This document shows positions 27,675 through 36,990 of a DNA stretch of 64,000 bases, in pieces (the stretch's first letter is position 1; each line of letters begins with the position of its first letter). Source of the stretch: Sphingobium sp. SYK-6. GTDB lineage: Bacteria > Pseudomonadota > Alphaproteobacteria > Sphingomonadales > Sphingomonadaceae. A program made the position numbers and the translations under genes. The notes beneath the pieces were generated by a model. That model made no database searches. It was not told the origin of the DNA and saw only the letters and a list, made by a program, of their open reading frames with translations. The stretch covers positions 558,001 through 622,000 of the forward strand of contig NC_015976.1 of the NCBI RefSeq assembly GCF_000283515.1, given 5' to 3'.

Positions 27675-27823
27675 GCTGCCTCTTCTTGCTCGGATGCGCT
27701 GTCCGGCCGAGGGCGGTCGATCTCCGCCGGTCGCCTCGCAGGCTGCGCGACAGGAGTGATCGACCCGAAAGCGCTCTCCCAGCGGCGCAACCGGACAGTG
27801 TCGGGGAGCAGAATGACCGTAGG

Positions 27824-27852
27824 TTGCCGACCTTGCATGCTGAGGTCGGCAA
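27824..27852. repeat. 10-bp perfect inverted repeat downstream of the PQQ dehydrogenase gene
   Basis: TTGCCGACCT and AGGTCGGCAA flank a 9-nt loop that itself contains the palindrome TGCATGC. It is 150 nt after the dehydrogenase stop and about 255 nt before ahpC. It could be a terminator without T-tract or an operator. No second copy was noticed in the window. Confidence 0.55.
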
Positions 27853-28009
27853 ATCCGGAATCGCGCCTCTTCGCCGGACAAAAAGGCGCGTTCACCCCAT
27901 CGCTGCGAAAACCGCCGCGCCATCCCATTCCCGGCCTTGAAAGCGCAAGGCGTTTGACCCAGTTCAGGGCCGGGACGCTGTGTGTCCCTCAAAACCAAGG
28001 AAGCTCATT

Positions 28010-28026
28010 GATCGAGTGAATCGATC
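28010..28026. promoter_or_regulatory. Palindrome in the ahpC promoter region, possible peroxide-regulator site
   Basis: GATCGA-N5-TCGATC is a perfect 6-5-6 inverted repeat. It overlaps ATTGAT (28007-28012), with ATCAAT (28042-28047) further on, all in an A/T-rich patch about 60-95 nt upstream of the ahpC start. OxyR activates ahpC in many proteobacteria and binds degenerate ATAG/CTAT-type dyads, so this is a plausible site. The match to the OxyR consensus is imperfect. Confidence 0.3.
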
Positions 28027-28106
28027 TTTGGGCTCACTTTAATCAATTTTGCGCATTTAAGCCGGACGCCTATCTAAAGGTCGTCATTCAACCCAAGGAG
28101 CAGACC

Positions 28107-28670
28107 ATGAGTCTCGTCAATACCCCGATGAAGCCGTTCGCAGCCACTGCCTTCAAGGAAGGCAAGTTCGTCGACGTCACCGACGCGGACGTGAAGGGCA
28201 AGTGGGCGGTCTTCTTCTTCTATCCTGCCGACTTCACCTTCGTCTGCCCGACGGAGCTGGAGGATCTGGCCGACATCTATCCCACGCTGCAGGGCATGGG
28301 CGTGGAAGTCTACTCGGTCTCGACCGACACGCATTTCTGCCACAAGGCATGGCATGACACCTCGCCGGCCATCGGCAAGATCAATTATTACATGCTGGGC
28401 GACCAGAACCACAGCATCTCGAACAATTTCGAGATCCTGCGTGAAGGCGTCGGCCTTGCTGATCGCGGCACCTTCGTCGTCGATCCGGACGGCATCATCC
28501 AGCTCGTCGAGGTCACGCCGGAAGGCGTCGGCCGCAACGCGACCGAGCTTTTGCGGAAGATCAAGGCGCTTCAGTACTGGGCCAGCCATCCTGGCGAAGT
28601 GTGCCCCGCCAAGTGGGAAGAAGGCGAGAAGACTCTCGCGCCTTCGCTCGACCTGGTCGGCAAGATCTAA
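28107..28670 (+). CDS. ahpC: Alkyl hydroperoxide reductase subunit C (peroxiredoxin)
   Basis: 187 residues, typical 2-Cys peroxiredoxin. The peroxidatic Cys47 is in [17 protein letters not shown] and the resolving Cys166 in [25 protein letters not shown] and the [14 protein letters not shown] block are also conserved. It reduces hydrogen peroxide, organic peroxides and peroxynitrite in the cytoplasm and is recycled by AhpF, encoded next. The gene has a good CAAGGAGCAGACC ribosome binding site. The 172-nt gap to ahpF contains GC-rich hairpins, which may reduce ahpF expression relative to the more abundant AhpC. Confidence 0.97.
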   Translation: MSLVNTPMKPFAATAFKEGKFVDVTDADVKGKWAVFFFYPADFTFVCPTELEDLADIYPTLQGMGVEVYSVSTDTHFCHKAWHDTSPAIGKINYYMLGDQNHSISNNFEILREGVGLADRGTFVVDPDGIIQLVEVTPEGVGRNATELLRKIKALQYWASHPGEVCPAKWEEGEKTLAPSLDLVGKI

Positions 28671-28842
28671 TCAGTTCTCCCACGGTTCCGGGGCCCTTCG
28701 GGGTTCCGGGATCGGGAGCAGCCCGACCCCTGGCTGTCAGGCAAGGGGCAGGGGGTGAGGCGCACGCAGCAATCTGCGAAAACCCCGCCCTGACCCCGGC
28801 CCCTCTCCTGAAGAGAAGGGATTTCATCCAAAGGAGCTCACC

Positions 28843-30426
28843 ATGTTGGACGCCGCGATCAAGACCCAGCTGCAGGCCTATATGGCCAACATCAAGCTGC
28901 CGATCGAGCTGGTGCCCTCGCTCGACGGCGGCGCCAAATCGGCCGAGCTGCGCGACCTGCTCCACGAAATCGAAGGGCTGAGCCCCCTCGTCACGCTGGC
29001 AGCGGACGAAGGCGATGCGCGCAAGCCCAGCTTCCTCATCCGCCGCACGGGCACGGACATCAGCGTGCGCTTCGCCGGCATTCCCCTCGGCCACGAGTTC
29101 ACCTCGCTGGTGCTTGCCCTGCTGCAGGTCGGCGGCCATCCGCCCAAGGTGGACGATGACGTGATCGCGCAAGTGAAGGCGCTGGAGGGCGACTTCGTCT
29201 TCGAGACCTATTTCTCGCTCTCCTGCCAGAACTGCCCGGACGTGGTGCAGGCGCTGAACCTGATGAGCGTGCTCAATCCGCGCATCCGCCACACCGCGAT
29301 CGACGGCGGCCTGTTCAAGGCCGAAGTGGACGCGCGCAAGGTGATGGCCGTGCCGACCGTCTATCTCAACGGCGAGGTGTTCGCGTCCGGCCGCATGGAC
29401 ATCGAGCAGATCATCGCCAAGCTGGACACCGGCGCGACCGCCCGCGCGGCCGAGAAGATCGCCGCCAAGGAGCCGTTCGACGTGCTCGTGGTGGGCGGCG
29501 GACCGGCCGGTGCGGCCGCGGCGATCTATGCCGCGCGCAAGGGCATCCGCACCGGCATCGTCGCCGAGCGCTTCGGCGGGCAGGTGCTCGACACCATGGC
29601 CATCGAGAACTTCATTTCCGTGCCCCACACGGAAGGGCCCAAGCTCGCTGCCGCACTGGAGCAGCACGTCAAGGATTATGACGTGGACATCATGAACGTG
29701 CAGAAGGCGAAGAAGCTCGTGCCGGCGAAGACGCCCGGCGGCTATGCCGAAGTGCAGCTCGAGAGCGGCGCCTCGCTGAAGGCCAAGGCCGTGATCCTCT
29801 CCACCGGCGCGCGCTGGCGGCAGATGAATGTGCCGGGCGAGGACGAGTATCGCAACAAGGGCGTCGCTTATTGCCCGCACTGCGATGGCCCGCTGTTCAA
29901 GGGCAAGCGCGTCGCCGTGATCGGCGGGGGCAATAGCGGTGTGGAAGCGGCGATCGATCTGGCGGGCATCGTGGCGCATGTCACGCTGATCGAGTTCGAC
30001 AGCCAGCTGCGCGCCGACGCAGTGCTCCAGCGCAAGCTCTACAGCCTGCCCAACGTCTCCGTCATCACCTCGGCCCAGACGACCGAAGTACATGGCGACG
30101 GCGAGAAGGTGATCGGCCTGACCTACAAGGATCGCAACAGCGGGCAGTCCCATCTGCTGGAGCTGGAAGGTATCTTCGTGCAGATCGGGCTCGTGCCGAA
30201 CACGGAGTTCCTGGTCGACACGGTCGGCCTCTCCAGCCGCGGCGAGATCGAGGTCGACGCGCGGGCGCATACGTCCCAGCAGGGCATCTTCGCGGCCGGC
30301 GACTGCACCACCGTGCCCTACAAGCAGATCGTCATCGCCATGGGGCAGGGTTCCACCGCCGCCCTCTCGGCCTTCGACTATCTCATCCGGCTCGCGCCTG
30401 CCGACGAGCAGGCGAAGGCGGCATAA
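28843..30426 (+). CDS. ahpF: Alkyl hydroperoxide reductase subunit F
   Basis: 527 residues. The N-terminal double thioredoxin fold holds the SCQNC redox pair ([16 protein letters not shown]). A flexible linker follows, then the thioredoxin-reductase-like part with FAD motif [23 protein letters not shown], the active disulfide YCPHCDGP, an NAD(P)H-binding [20 protein letters not shown], and the terminal [23 protein letters not shown]. AhpF passes electrons from NADH via FAD and two disulfides to AhpC. Length is as expected (about 520). AAAGGAGCTCACC gives the ribosome binding site. Confidence 0.97.
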   Translation: MLDAAIKTQLQAYMANIKLPIELVPSLDGGAKSAELRDLLHEIEGLSPLVTLAADEGDARKPSFLIRRTGTDISVRFAGIPLGHEFTSLVLALLQVGGHPPKVDDDVIAQVKALEGDFVFETYFSLSCQNCPDVVQALNLMSVLNPRIRHTAIDGGLFKAEVDARKVMAVPTVYLNGEVFASGRMDIEQIIAKLDTGATARAAEKIAAKEPFDVLVVGGGPAGAAAAIYAARKGIRTGIVAERFGGQVLDTMAIENFISVPHTEGPKLAAALEQHVKDYDVDIMNVQKAKKLVPAKTPGGYAEVQLESGASLKAKAVILSTGARWRQMNVPGEDEYRNKGVAYCPHCDGPLFKGKRVAVIGGGNSGVEAAIDLAGIVAHVTLIEFDSQLRADAVLQRKLYSLPNVSVITSAQTTEVHGDGEKVIGLTYKDRNSGQSHLLELEGIFVQIGLVPNTEFLVDTVGLSSRGEIEVDARAHTSQQGIFAAGDCTTVPYKQIVIAMGQGSTAALSAFDYLIRLAPADEQAKAA

Positions 30427-30445
30427 AAGCCACAACCGGGCGGAA

Positions 30446-30478
30446 GAGGCGCCGGGAGTTTCCCCGGCCCGGCGCCTC
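30446..30478 (+). terminator. Hairpin after ahpF
   Basis: An 11-bp perfect stem, GAGGCGCCGGG / CCCGGCGCCTC, with an 11-nt loop begins 20 nt after the ahpF stop. No T-run follows. Its strength and position still make it the best terminator candidate for the ahpCF operon. Confidence 0.6.
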
Positions 30479-30565
30479 CACCTTGCAACACCTTGATGAG
30501 CCGGTAGACTTCCGGTCAACGATCCGCCTCTTGCGCGGTTCAACGTCAATCAAGGATATGCATCG

Positions 30566-32704
30566 ATGCACGCCAGGTTCGTTCTCACATCCCTGACGGC
30601 TCTTGCCGCCGTTTTCGCGACACCCGCCATGACCCAGACCAGCAACAGCATCACAGCCGAATGGACCGGACCTTATGGCGGCGTGCCCGCCTGGGACAAG
30701 GTGAAGGTGGCGGACTTTCCGCCCGCCTTCGAGGCGATGATGGCCTCGATCAAGGCCGACTTCGAGAAAGTGGTGTCCAGCAAGGCGGCGCCCACCTTCG
30801 ACAACACGATCGCCGCCATGCAGAAGGAAACGCTCGACGACCGGGTGATGCCGATCTGGGGCGTCTACACCTCCAATCTCTCCAATGACGAGGTGCGCGC
30901 GCTGCAGCGCGACTGGAGCCCGAAGCTGAGCGCTTTCTACAGCCAGCTCACGCTCGACCCGCGCTACTTCCCGCGCGTGAAGGCCCTCTATGACAAGCGC
31001 GCGACGCTGGGGCTGGACGCCAAGCAGATGCGCCTGCTCGAGCGCACCTATGACAATCTGGTGGCCAATGGCGCGCAGCTCGACGCGGCGCAGAAGAAGG
31101 AGCTGGTGCGGCTCGGCACCGAGCTGGCCCAGCTCTACAGCACTTTCTCCAACAATCTGCTGGCCGACGAGGAGAAATATCTCACCTTCACCAGTGAGGC
31201 CGACCTGGCGGGGCTGGAGCGCGACTTCATCGCCACGATGAAATCCGCCGCGGAAGAGCGCAAGGTGCAGGGCTGGGTGCTGGTCAACACGCGCAGCTTC
31301 GTCTCGCCCTTCCTCGAAAGCTCGACGCGGCGCGACCTGCGCGAGACCGTGTTCAAGGCCTTCGCGAACCGCGGCGACAATGGCGATGCGCATGACAATA
31401 ATGCCGTGATCGCCAAGATCGTGGCGTTGCGCGCGGAGCGGGCGAAGCTGCTCGGCTTTCCCACCCATGCCCATTTCCGCATGCGCGACACCATGGCCGG
31501 CACGCCGGAAAAGGCGATGGACCTCATGATGAAGGTGTGGCCGGCGGCCGTCGCGCGGGTCCATCAGGAAGTGGCCGACATGCAGGCCATTGCCGATGAG
31601 GAAGCCAAGGCGGGCAAGGGGCCCAGGATCGTCATCGAGCCCTGGGACTATCGCTTCTATGCGGAGAAGGTCCGCAAGGCCAAGTACGACCTCGACCAGA
31701 ATGAGGTGAAGCCCTATTTCCAGCTCGACAAGATGGTTGCCGCGATGTTCGATGCGGCGGGGCGGCTCTATGGCTTCAGCTTCACCGAGAATACGGGCAA
31801 GGTGCCGGTGTTCCACCCCGACATCCGCACGTTCGAGGTGACGCGGAACGGCAAGGTGGTCGGCCTCTTCTATCTCGACACCTGGGCGCGCACCGGCAAG
31901 CGCTCGGGCGCGTGGATGACGACCTACAAGAGCCAGAATCACCTCAATGACAGCGAATATGTGCTGGCATCCAACAACAATAATTTCGCCAAGGGGCAGC
32001 CGGGCCAGCCCACGCTCATCAGCCTCGATGATGCAAGCACGCTGTTCCACGAGTTCGGCCACGCGCTGCATTATCTGAGCTACGACATCACATGGCCGGG
32101 CCTGGGCGGCACGCCGCGCGACTTCGTGGAATATCCGAGCCAGGTGAATGAGAATTGGCTGCTCACGCCTTATGTGCTCGAGACCTATGCGCGCCATTAC
32201 CAGACCGGCGAAGCGATCCCGCAGGCGCTGCTCGACAAGATCGAGGCCAGCAAGACCTTCAACGAGGGCTTTTCCACCGTGGAATATCTCTCCTCGGCGA
32301 TCGTCGACATGAAGCTGCACAACCGGGCGACCGCGCCGACCGACATCGACGCCTTCGAGCGCGAGACGCTGGCGGAAATCGGCATGCCGAAGGAGATGAT
32401 CATGCGGCACCGCCTGCCGCAGTTCAGCCATCTCTTCTCTTCGGATGCCTATTCGGCGGGCTATTACAGCTATCTCTGGTCCGAGACGATGGACGCCGAC
32501 ACATGGGCCGCGTTCGAAGAGACCGGCAATGTCTGGGACCCCGCGACGGCGAAGCGCTTCAACGCGACATTGCTCTCCACCGGCAACGAGACCGACCGCG
32601 CCGAGGCCTATCGTGCCTTCCGCGGCCGCGATCCCGACGTGAATGCGCTGCTGCGCCGGCGCGGCTTCCCGGTGCCCGGCGAAGCGGGCGAAAAAGGCAA
32701 GTGA
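30566..32704 (+). CDS. Periplasmic M3 family metallopeptidase (Dcp/oligopeptidase A type)
   Basis: 712 residues with a signal peptide (LTSLTALAAVFATPAMTQ). The zinc-binding motif HEFGHALHYL, within TLFHEFGHALHYLSYDITWPG, and the downstream Glu ligand region (FVEYPSQVNENWLL) are intact, as is the C-terminal SYLWSETMDADTWAAF block typical of M3 enzymes. These peptidases cleave oligopeptides or release C-terminal dipeptides (peptidyl-dipeptidase Dcp). The signal peptide places it in the periplasm. The gene is monocistronic and ends at a strong hairpin shared with the convergent DUF454 gene. Confidence 0.92.
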   Translation: MHARFVLTSLTALAAVFATPAMTQTSNSITAEWTGPYGGVPAWDKVKVADFPPAFEAMMASIKADFEKVVSSKAAPTFDNTIAAMQKETLDDRVMPIWGVYTSNLSNDEVRALQRDWSPKLSAFYSQLTLDPRYFPRVKALYDKRATLGLDAKQMRLLERTYDNLVANGAQLDAAQKKELVRLGTELAQLYSTFSNNLLADEEKYLTFTSEADLAGLERDFIATMKSAAEERKVQGWVLVNTRSFVSPFLESSTRRDLRETVFKAFANRGDNGDAHDNNAVIAKIVALRAERAKLLGFPTHAHFRMRDTMAGTPEKAMDLMMKVWPAAVARVHQEVADMQAIADEEAKAGKGPRIVIEPWDYRFYAEKVRKAKYDLDQNEVKPYFQLDKMVAAMFDAAGRLYGFSFTENTGKVPVFHPDIRTFEVTRNGKVVGLFYLDTWARTGKRSGAWMTTYKSQNHLNDSEYVLASNNNNFAKGQPGQPTLISLDDASTLFHEFGHALHYLSYDITWPGLGGTPRDFVEYPSQVNENWLLTPYVLETYARHYQTGEAIPQALLDKIEASKTFNEGFSTVEYLSSAIVDMKLHNRATAPTDIDAFERETLAEIGMPKEMIMRHRLPQFSHLFSSDAYSAGYYSYLWSETMDADTWAAFEETGNVWDPATAKRFNATLLSTGNETDRAEAYRAFRGRDPDVNALLRRRGFPVPGEAGEKGK

Positions 32705-32714
32705 CGGATTGAGG

Positions 32715-32744
32715 AGAGGGAGTGCGGCCGGCCGCGCTCCCTCT
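32715..32744. terminator. Bidirectional terminator hairpin
   Basis: AGAGGGAG-T-GCGGCC joined to GGCCGC-G-CTCCCTCT forms a nearly perfect 30-nt palindrome with a single central T:G pair in each half. It lies between the convergent stops of the M3 peptidase (32704) and the DUF454 gene (32759). CTTCTTC-like bases follow. A good candidate for termination from both sides. Confidence 0.65.
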
Positions 32745-32758
32745 TCACATCGGGCGGA

Positions 32759-33112
32759 TCATTCCGGCCGCGTCCATATCCAGGTGCCGAACACAAGAGC
32801 GGCGGCGATGGAGGCGAGCGGCCACGGCCAGGGCGCCATCGCCAGCGAGATGCCGACGCTCAGCGCGAAGGCGACGAGCGCCGCGCGCTTGCCCCGCCGG
32901 CTGATCGCGCCCCGCTCGCGCCATGCCCGGATCGGCGGACCGAAGCGGGGAGACTCGATCAGGCGCCGCTCCAGCGCGGGGCTGCTCCGCGCGAAGCAGA
33001 ACGCGGCGAGGATGAAGAAAGGCACGGTCGGCAGCAGCGGCAAGACGATGCCCGCCGTGCCGAGCAGGACGGAGAGCGCGCCGCCTGCGAAGAACAGCGG
33101 TCTCAGCAGCAT
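32759..33112 (-). CDS. YbaN/DUF454 family inner-membrane protein
   Basis: 117 residues with hydrophobic segments at about 6-40 (two adjoining helices with GTAGIVLPLLPTVPFFILAAFCFARSS) and 80-112. The GxxGIxLPxLPTxPFxLLAxxCFxRSS pattern is the DUF454 signature; the RLIESPRFGPPIRAWRERGAISRRGK loop is also conserved. Function is unknown, location the cytoplasmic membrane. The gene stands alone on the minus strand; a 52-nt gap separates it from the secreted-protein gene. Confidence 0.85.
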   Translation of the reverse strand: MLLRPLFFAGGALSVLLGTAGIVLPLLPTVPFFILAAFCFARSSPALERRLIESPRFGPPIRAWRERGAISRRGKRAALVAFALSVGISLAMAPWPWPLASIAAALVFGTWIWTRPE

Positions 33113-33164
33113 CGCGCGAGGGGACCGTGCGGGCCCGTAGACCAGCCCCGAATGAGCGACAACG

Positions 33165-33656
33165 TCAGGATCGCCTGAAGCTCCAGCGCATCGGCCGCGA
33201 CCCGTCCAGCATCGCGATCTCCGCTTCGAGATGGCCGTCGGTCAGCCGATAGGTGACGCGCTGCGGATAATCATTGTCCGGATTGACGAAGCTGACCGAC
33301 GCCGCCTCCGGGCCGCCGGGCGGGGTCTGTCGGTCGAGTGCGAAGCGGGTGGGCGGCGCGCCGCCGGGCTGCGCGATGAAGACGATCGTCCTGCCCTCGC
33401 GCACGATGCGCATATGCTCGAAGCTGTAGCTGCGCTCGCCGCCGAACATATGGCCGCTGCCGATCATTATCGCGCCGCGCGGGGTAGTCCAGCATTCCTC
33501 GCTGAAGCGCGCCTCGCCCGTCTCGGCGAGCCAGCAGCCGGCCATCCAGCCGGGCAGCGACGCGACGACGGGCGCATCAGCCCGCGCGCCTGCCGCCGCC
33601 AGCAGGCCTGGCAGGATCATGACCGCCACGAGCATGTTTCGCCGCCCCAACCGCAT
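33165..33656 (-). CDS. Secreted DUF6265-like protein
   Basis: 163 residues with a twin-arginine-like start (MRLGRRNML) and hydrophobic signal ending near AAAGARA. The mature part contains LPGWMAGCWLAETGEARFSEECW, GGERSYSFEHMRIVREG and FVNPDNDYPQRVTYRLTDG, the pattern of the DUF6265 small beta-barrel family. Two Cys about a dozen residues apart may form a disulfide. Function is unknown; a periplasmic lipocalin-like binding role is speculation. AAGGGGCC precedes the ATG. The 74-nt gap to rnhA could hold a promoter. Confidence 0.7.
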   Translation of the reverse strand: MRLGRRNMLVAVMILPGLLAAAGARADAPVVASLPGWMAGCWLAETGEARFSEECWTTPRGAIMIGSGHMFGGERSYSFEHMRIVREGRTIVFIAQPGGAPPTRFALDRQTPPGGPEAASVSFVNPDNDYPQRVTYRLTDGHLEAEIAMLDGSRPMRWSFRRS

Positions 33657-33730
33657 GGCCCCTTCCTGCCCGTGCGACGGGGCGGAGTCAAAGCTTCGTC
33701 CATCGTCGCCATGCGCAGGCGCGGTCGATC

Positions 33731-34189
33731 CTAAAGCTGTTGCTGCGGAACCCGCCGCGCGGCTTCGGCCGCCGCGCTCGCCAGCCGGTCGGCGCGCTCG
33801 TTTTCGGGATGGCCGGCATGGCCTTTCACCCAGCGCCAGTCGACCCGGTGCCGCCCGCTCGCTTCCAGCAACGCTTGCCACAGGTCCGCATTCTTGACCG
33901 GCTTCTTGTCGGCCGTGCGCCACCCATTGCGCTGCCAGCCGTGAATCCAGCGGGTGATGCCGTCCTTCACATAATTGCTGTCGGTGGAAAGGATCACATG
34001 GCAGGGGCGCGTGAGGGCTTTCAGACCCTCGATGGCGGCCATCAGTTCCATGCGGTTGTTGGTGGTGTGGACCTCCCCGCCGGACAGTTCCTTCTCATGG
34101 CCGTTGAAGCGCAGCACTGCGCCCCAGCCGCCGGGCCCGGGATTGCCCTTGCAGGCGCCATCCGTGAAGAGCTGGACCGTCTGCGTCAT
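33731..34189 (-). CDS. rnhA: Ribonuclease HI
   Basis: 152 residues; starts at ATG 34189, which overlaps the thrB stop (ATGA). RNase HI cleaves the RNA strand of RNA-DNA hybrids, removing R-loops and primers. The four catalytic acidic residues are present in [16 protein letters not shown] (Asp), [13 protein letters not shown] (Glu), LSTDSNYV (Asp) and NERADRLA (Asp), along with the [11 protein letters not shown] basic/His loop. Length is typical (about 150-160). It is the last gene of ispH-thrB-rnhA, an order commonly seen in alphaproteobacteria. Confidence 0.97.
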   Translation of the reverse strand: MTQTVQLFTDGACKGNPGPGGWGAVLRFNGHEKELSGGEVHTTNNRMELMAAIEGLKALTRPCHVILSTDSNYVKDGITRWIHGWQRNGWRTADKKPVKNADLWQALLEASGRHRVDWRWVKGHAGHPENERADRLASAAAEAARRVPQQQL

Positions 34190-35160
34190 TGCGTGTGCCG
34201 GACCAGCTCCGGCGCATAATGGGCCAGCCGCCGCACATAAGCGAGCGGGTCCTTGCGCGTGACCAGCGCGTCTGCCGGGGTGTTCAGCCAGTCCCACGCG
34301 CGCGAGAGGGCGAAGCGGATACACGCGCCGCTCGCGAGATTGCGGAACTGCGCCTGCTCGAAGAGCGAGAGCGGGAAGCGGCTTTCATAGCCCCGCAGCA
34401 GCCCGTCCCCCACGGCGGCGTCATGATGGCGACCCGTGGCATCGAACGACCAGGCGCTGTGCATGATGGCGAGATCGTAGACGCGGATGTCCGTGCAGGC
34501 GAAATAGAAATCGATCAGCCCGGTGACCTTGTCCCCCAGCATCAGCACATTGTCCGGGAAAAGATCGGCATGGATCGCGACATGATCGAAGTCGCCGGGC
34601 CGCCAGGCGGCGGTCACCGCGTCGATGGCAAAGCCCAGATCGTCATGGAGACCGGGCGCGATCTCGTCGAGGCTGCGCCCGCAGCGCTCGAACAGCGGCT
34701 GCCAGCTCGCCATCCCCATCGAATTGGCGCGGGTGGGCGTGAAATCGGCAACGGCGGCATGCATGTCCGCCATGGCCCGGCCCGCCGCGAGAGCCTGCGC
34801 GGGCGTGGGGTGCGAGAGCGAGACGCCGGGCAGGAAGCGGATGAGGCAGGCGGGGCGGCCCGCCAGCTCCTGGATTTCCCGCCCTTCCCGATCCTTGACC
34901 GCAGGGGGGACGGGCAGGCCCTTGTCGGCCAGATGATCGAGCAGGGCCATGAAGAAAGGCAGGTCCGCCGCGTCGACCCGCTTCTCGTAAAGCGTCAGGA
35001 TGAACCGCGCGCCCGTGCCGTCAGCGCCGGTGGTGTCGACCAGATAATTGCTGTTCTCCACGCCCTCGGCGATGCCCTTGGCCGCGACCAGCGTGCCTAC
35101 GTCATAGCGCTCAAGGAAAGCGGCCAGCGTCTCGGCCGGAACCTGCGTATAGACGGCCAT
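34186..35160 (-). CDS. thrB: Homoserine kinase (aminoglycoside-phosphotransferase fold)
   Basis: 324 residues of the APH-fold ThrB found in alphaproteobacteria and Pseudomonas, not the GHMP type. It phosphorylates homoserine for threonine synthesis. The opening [22 protein letters not shown] and [13 protein letters not shown] are diagnostic. The kinase core shows [12 protein letters not shown], with the catalytic Asp, and [19 protein letters not shown], with the metal-binding Asp. It begins 4 nt after the ispH stop and overlaps rnhA by 4 nt, giving tight coupling. Confidence 0.95.
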   Translation of the reverse strand: MAVYTQVPAETLAAFLERYDVGTLVAAKGIAEGVENSNYLVDTTGADGTGARFILTLYEKRVDAADLPFFMALLDHLADKGLPVPPAVKDREGREIQELAGRPACLIRFLPGVSLSHPTPAQALAAGRAMADMHAAVADFTPTRANSMGMASWQPLFERCGRSLDEIAPGLHDDLGFAIDAVTAAWRPGDFDHVAIHADLFPDNVLMLGDKVTGLIDFYFACTDIRVYDLAIMHSAWSFDATGRHHDAAVGDGLLRGYESRFPLSLFEQAQFRNLASGACIRFALSRAWDWLNTPADALVTRKDPLAYVRRLAHYAPELVRHTQ

Positions 35161-35164
35161 GCGC

Positions 35165-36121
35165 TCAGGCTGCTTCCAGGCCGCGCGGCAGCTTGAAGGA
35201 AATCACCTCGGTCGAGGTGCGCACTTCCTCCTCGGTGATGGCGAAGCGCTGGCCGAGCGCGTCGATCACGCCGCGCACCAGCACTTCGGGCGCGCTGGCG
35301 CCGGCAGTGAGGCCAAGCGTCGCGATGTCCCCAAGCCACTCGAAATCGAGATCGTCCGCGCTGCGGATGAGCCGGGCGCGCGCGCCGCATCGCTCGGCCA
35401 CTTCCACGAGGCGCAGCGAATTGGAGCTGTTGGGCGCGCCGATCACCAAGACCGCCTGCGCCCGGGCCGCGATCTCCTTGGCGGCGGCCTGCCGGTTGGA
35501 GGTCGCGTAACAGATGTCCTCACCCTTGGGGGCCGCGATATCCGGGAAGCGGCGCTGGAGAATGGCGACGATGGATGCTGTGTCGTCCACCGAGAGCGTG
35601 GTCTGGGTGAGGAACGCCAGCGACTGGCCCGGCGCGGGCGTGATCGCCTCGGCATCCGCTTCGGTCTCGATGAGAGTCATCGTGCCCTCGGGCACCTGGC
35701 CGAAGGTCCCGATCACTTCGGGATGATTGGCATGGCCGATGAACAGGATATGCCGCCCGGCTTCGACCTGCCGTTCGGCCTGCCGATGGACCTTGGAGAC
35801 GAGCGGGCAGGTCGCGTCCAGATAATCCAGTCCGCGCGCCTGCGCATGGGCCGGCACCAGCTTGGGTACGCCATGGGCGGAAAAGACGACGGGCCGGCCA
35901 TCGGGCACTTCATCGAGTTCGTCGACGAACACGGCGCCGCGCGCGCGCAGGCCATCGACCACGAAGCGGTTATGGACGATCTCGTGGCGGACATAGACCG
36001 GCGGCCCGAATTTCTCGAGCGCGCGCTCCACGATCATGATTGCGCGGTCGACACCCGCGCAGAAGCCACGGGGCGCGGCGATGAGCACGTGGAGCGGCGG
36101 GAGCGTTAATGATGCGGCCAT
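35165..36121 (-). CDS. ispH: 4-hydroxy-3-methylbut-2-enyl diphosphate reductase
   Basis: 318 residues from ATG 36121, just before [22 protein letters not shown]. IspH contains a [4Fe-4S] cluster and converts HMBPP to IPP and DMAPP, the last step of the MEP pathway. Cluster ligands are visible in [17 protein letters not shown] and the later ICYATSNRQ segment. The conserved [20 protein letters not shown] and [10 protein letters not shown] motifs bind diphosphate. It is the first gene of ispH-thrB-rnhA; together with dxs the window holds both ends of the pathway. Divergent from the lipoprotein gene. Confidence 0.97.
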   Translation of the reverse strand: MAASLTLPPLHVLIAAPRGFCAGVDRAIMIVERALEKFGPPVYVRHEIVHNRFVVDGLRARGAVFVDELDEVPDGRPVVFSAHGVPKLVPAHAQARGLDYLDATCPLVSKVHRQAERQVEAGRHILFIGHANHPEVIGTFGQVPEGTMTLIETEADAEAITPAPGQSLAFLTQTTLSVDDTASIVAILQRRFPDIAAPKGEDICYATSNRQAAAKEIAARAQAVLVIGAPNSSNSLRLVEVAERCGARARLIRSADDLDFEWLGDIATLGLTAGASAPEVLVRGVIDALGQRFAITEEEVRTSTEVISFKLPRGLEAA

Positions 36122-36264
36122 GTAGCGCTCTTTAGGGCCATGGAACGCGCAGGGAAAGGCGCTTCCTTTCAGTTGCGCGGCCGGGGGTCCGCGACTAAGA
36201 AGCGCGGACTTGTTTGCGAGCCGGTGCCGCCTTGCGCGCCGGATGAAGAAGGGTTTGGGCCATA

Positions 36265-36918
36265 GTGCGGATCGCCGCTGCATCGAAATTCGTCGTTCTG
36301 GCCGGCGCGCTGGCAGTTGTTTCCGGCTGCGCGAAGCGGGGCGACATCGATCCGACAGGCCAGGGCATCATCCAGTTCCGTTCGGCATGCCCCCTTGTCG
36401 CCATCCCTGCCCACACCGGCGACATCACGGTCTTCGATCCCCCGCAGAGCCGGGATGCGGCGGCCGTGGACATCGTAGCGAACATCACCAATCTGCGCTC
36501 CAGCTGCACGCCCACGGGCGAGGAAATCCACAGCCAGGCCACTTATCTGGTGAGGGCGCTGCGTCGCGATCCGGGTCCGGCCCGCGACGTGGATCTGCCG
36601 GTTTTCTCCACGGTGGTGCGCGGCGGCACGCAGGTCATCGCCAAGCGCGTGACGACCGTCCGCCTGCATTTTGCGGAAGGGTCGCTGCGCGCCGAGGCGA
36701 ACGGCACGGCCGCCGCTTATGTCAATCGCGCCGCAGCGACGCTGCCGTCGGACATCGAGCAGATGATCACCAAGCCCCGCCGCACGGGCGATGCGGACGC
36801 CGCGCTCGATCCGCTGGCGCGCCCGGAAGTGCGGGCGGCGATCCAGCGAAGCAGCTTCGAGCTGCTCGTGGGGTTCAACCTGACCACCGATCAGCTCCGC
36901 TACAACATCACTCGCTGA
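36265..36918 (+). CDS. Conserved hypothetical lipoprotein
   Basis: 217 residues from a GTG start without a strong ribosome binding site. The signal ends in a lipobox ([11 protein letters not shown], Cys at about 22). The mature domain shows regular beta-strands ([51 protein letters not shown]), giving an immunoglobulin- or LEA-like sandwich with a Cys pair. No named family was recognised. It lies directly upstream of argS with a 72-nt gap. Likely exported to the inner face of the outer membrane; function unknown. Confidence 0.7.
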   Translation: MRIAAASKFVVLAGALAVVSGCAKRGDIDPTGQGIIQFRSACPLVAIPAHTGDITVFDPPQSRDAAAVDIVANITNLRSSCTPTGEEIHSQATYLVRALRRDPGPARDVDLPVFSTVVRGGTQVIAKRVTTVRLHFAEGSLRAEANGTAAAYVNRAAATLPSDIEQMITKPRRTGDADAALDPLARPEVRAAIQRSSFELLVGFNLTTDQLRYNITR

Positions 36919-36990
36919 GATTTTTTCCCGGCGGCCGGGCGATCATGACCATCCTGTCGCCGGACGCCGCCGCTGACAGGACTGCATGAC

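Larger units (their letters stand above)
27675..28106. other. 432-nt intergenic region before ahpC
   Basis: No gene is supported. The left half holds a strong 10-bp inverted repeat (27824-27852), and the right 120 nt the presumed ahpC promoter region with its own palindrome (28010-28026). The ahpC ribosome binding site CAAGGAGCAGACC ends the region. Confidence 0.5.

Noticed and set aside
25356..27998. Long antisense frame opposite the PQQ dehydrogenase gene
   Set aside because: It mirrors the codon structure of the sense gene, is rich in Arg/Asp/His/Gly typical of antisense GC-rich DNA, and shows no family motif; the sense strand has full PQQ and haem motifs.
30383..32431. Long minus-strand frame opposite the M3 peptidase gene
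   Set aside because: Composition is the usual His/Arg/Asp-rich antisense pattern and the sense gene has the HEFGH motif and a signal peptide.
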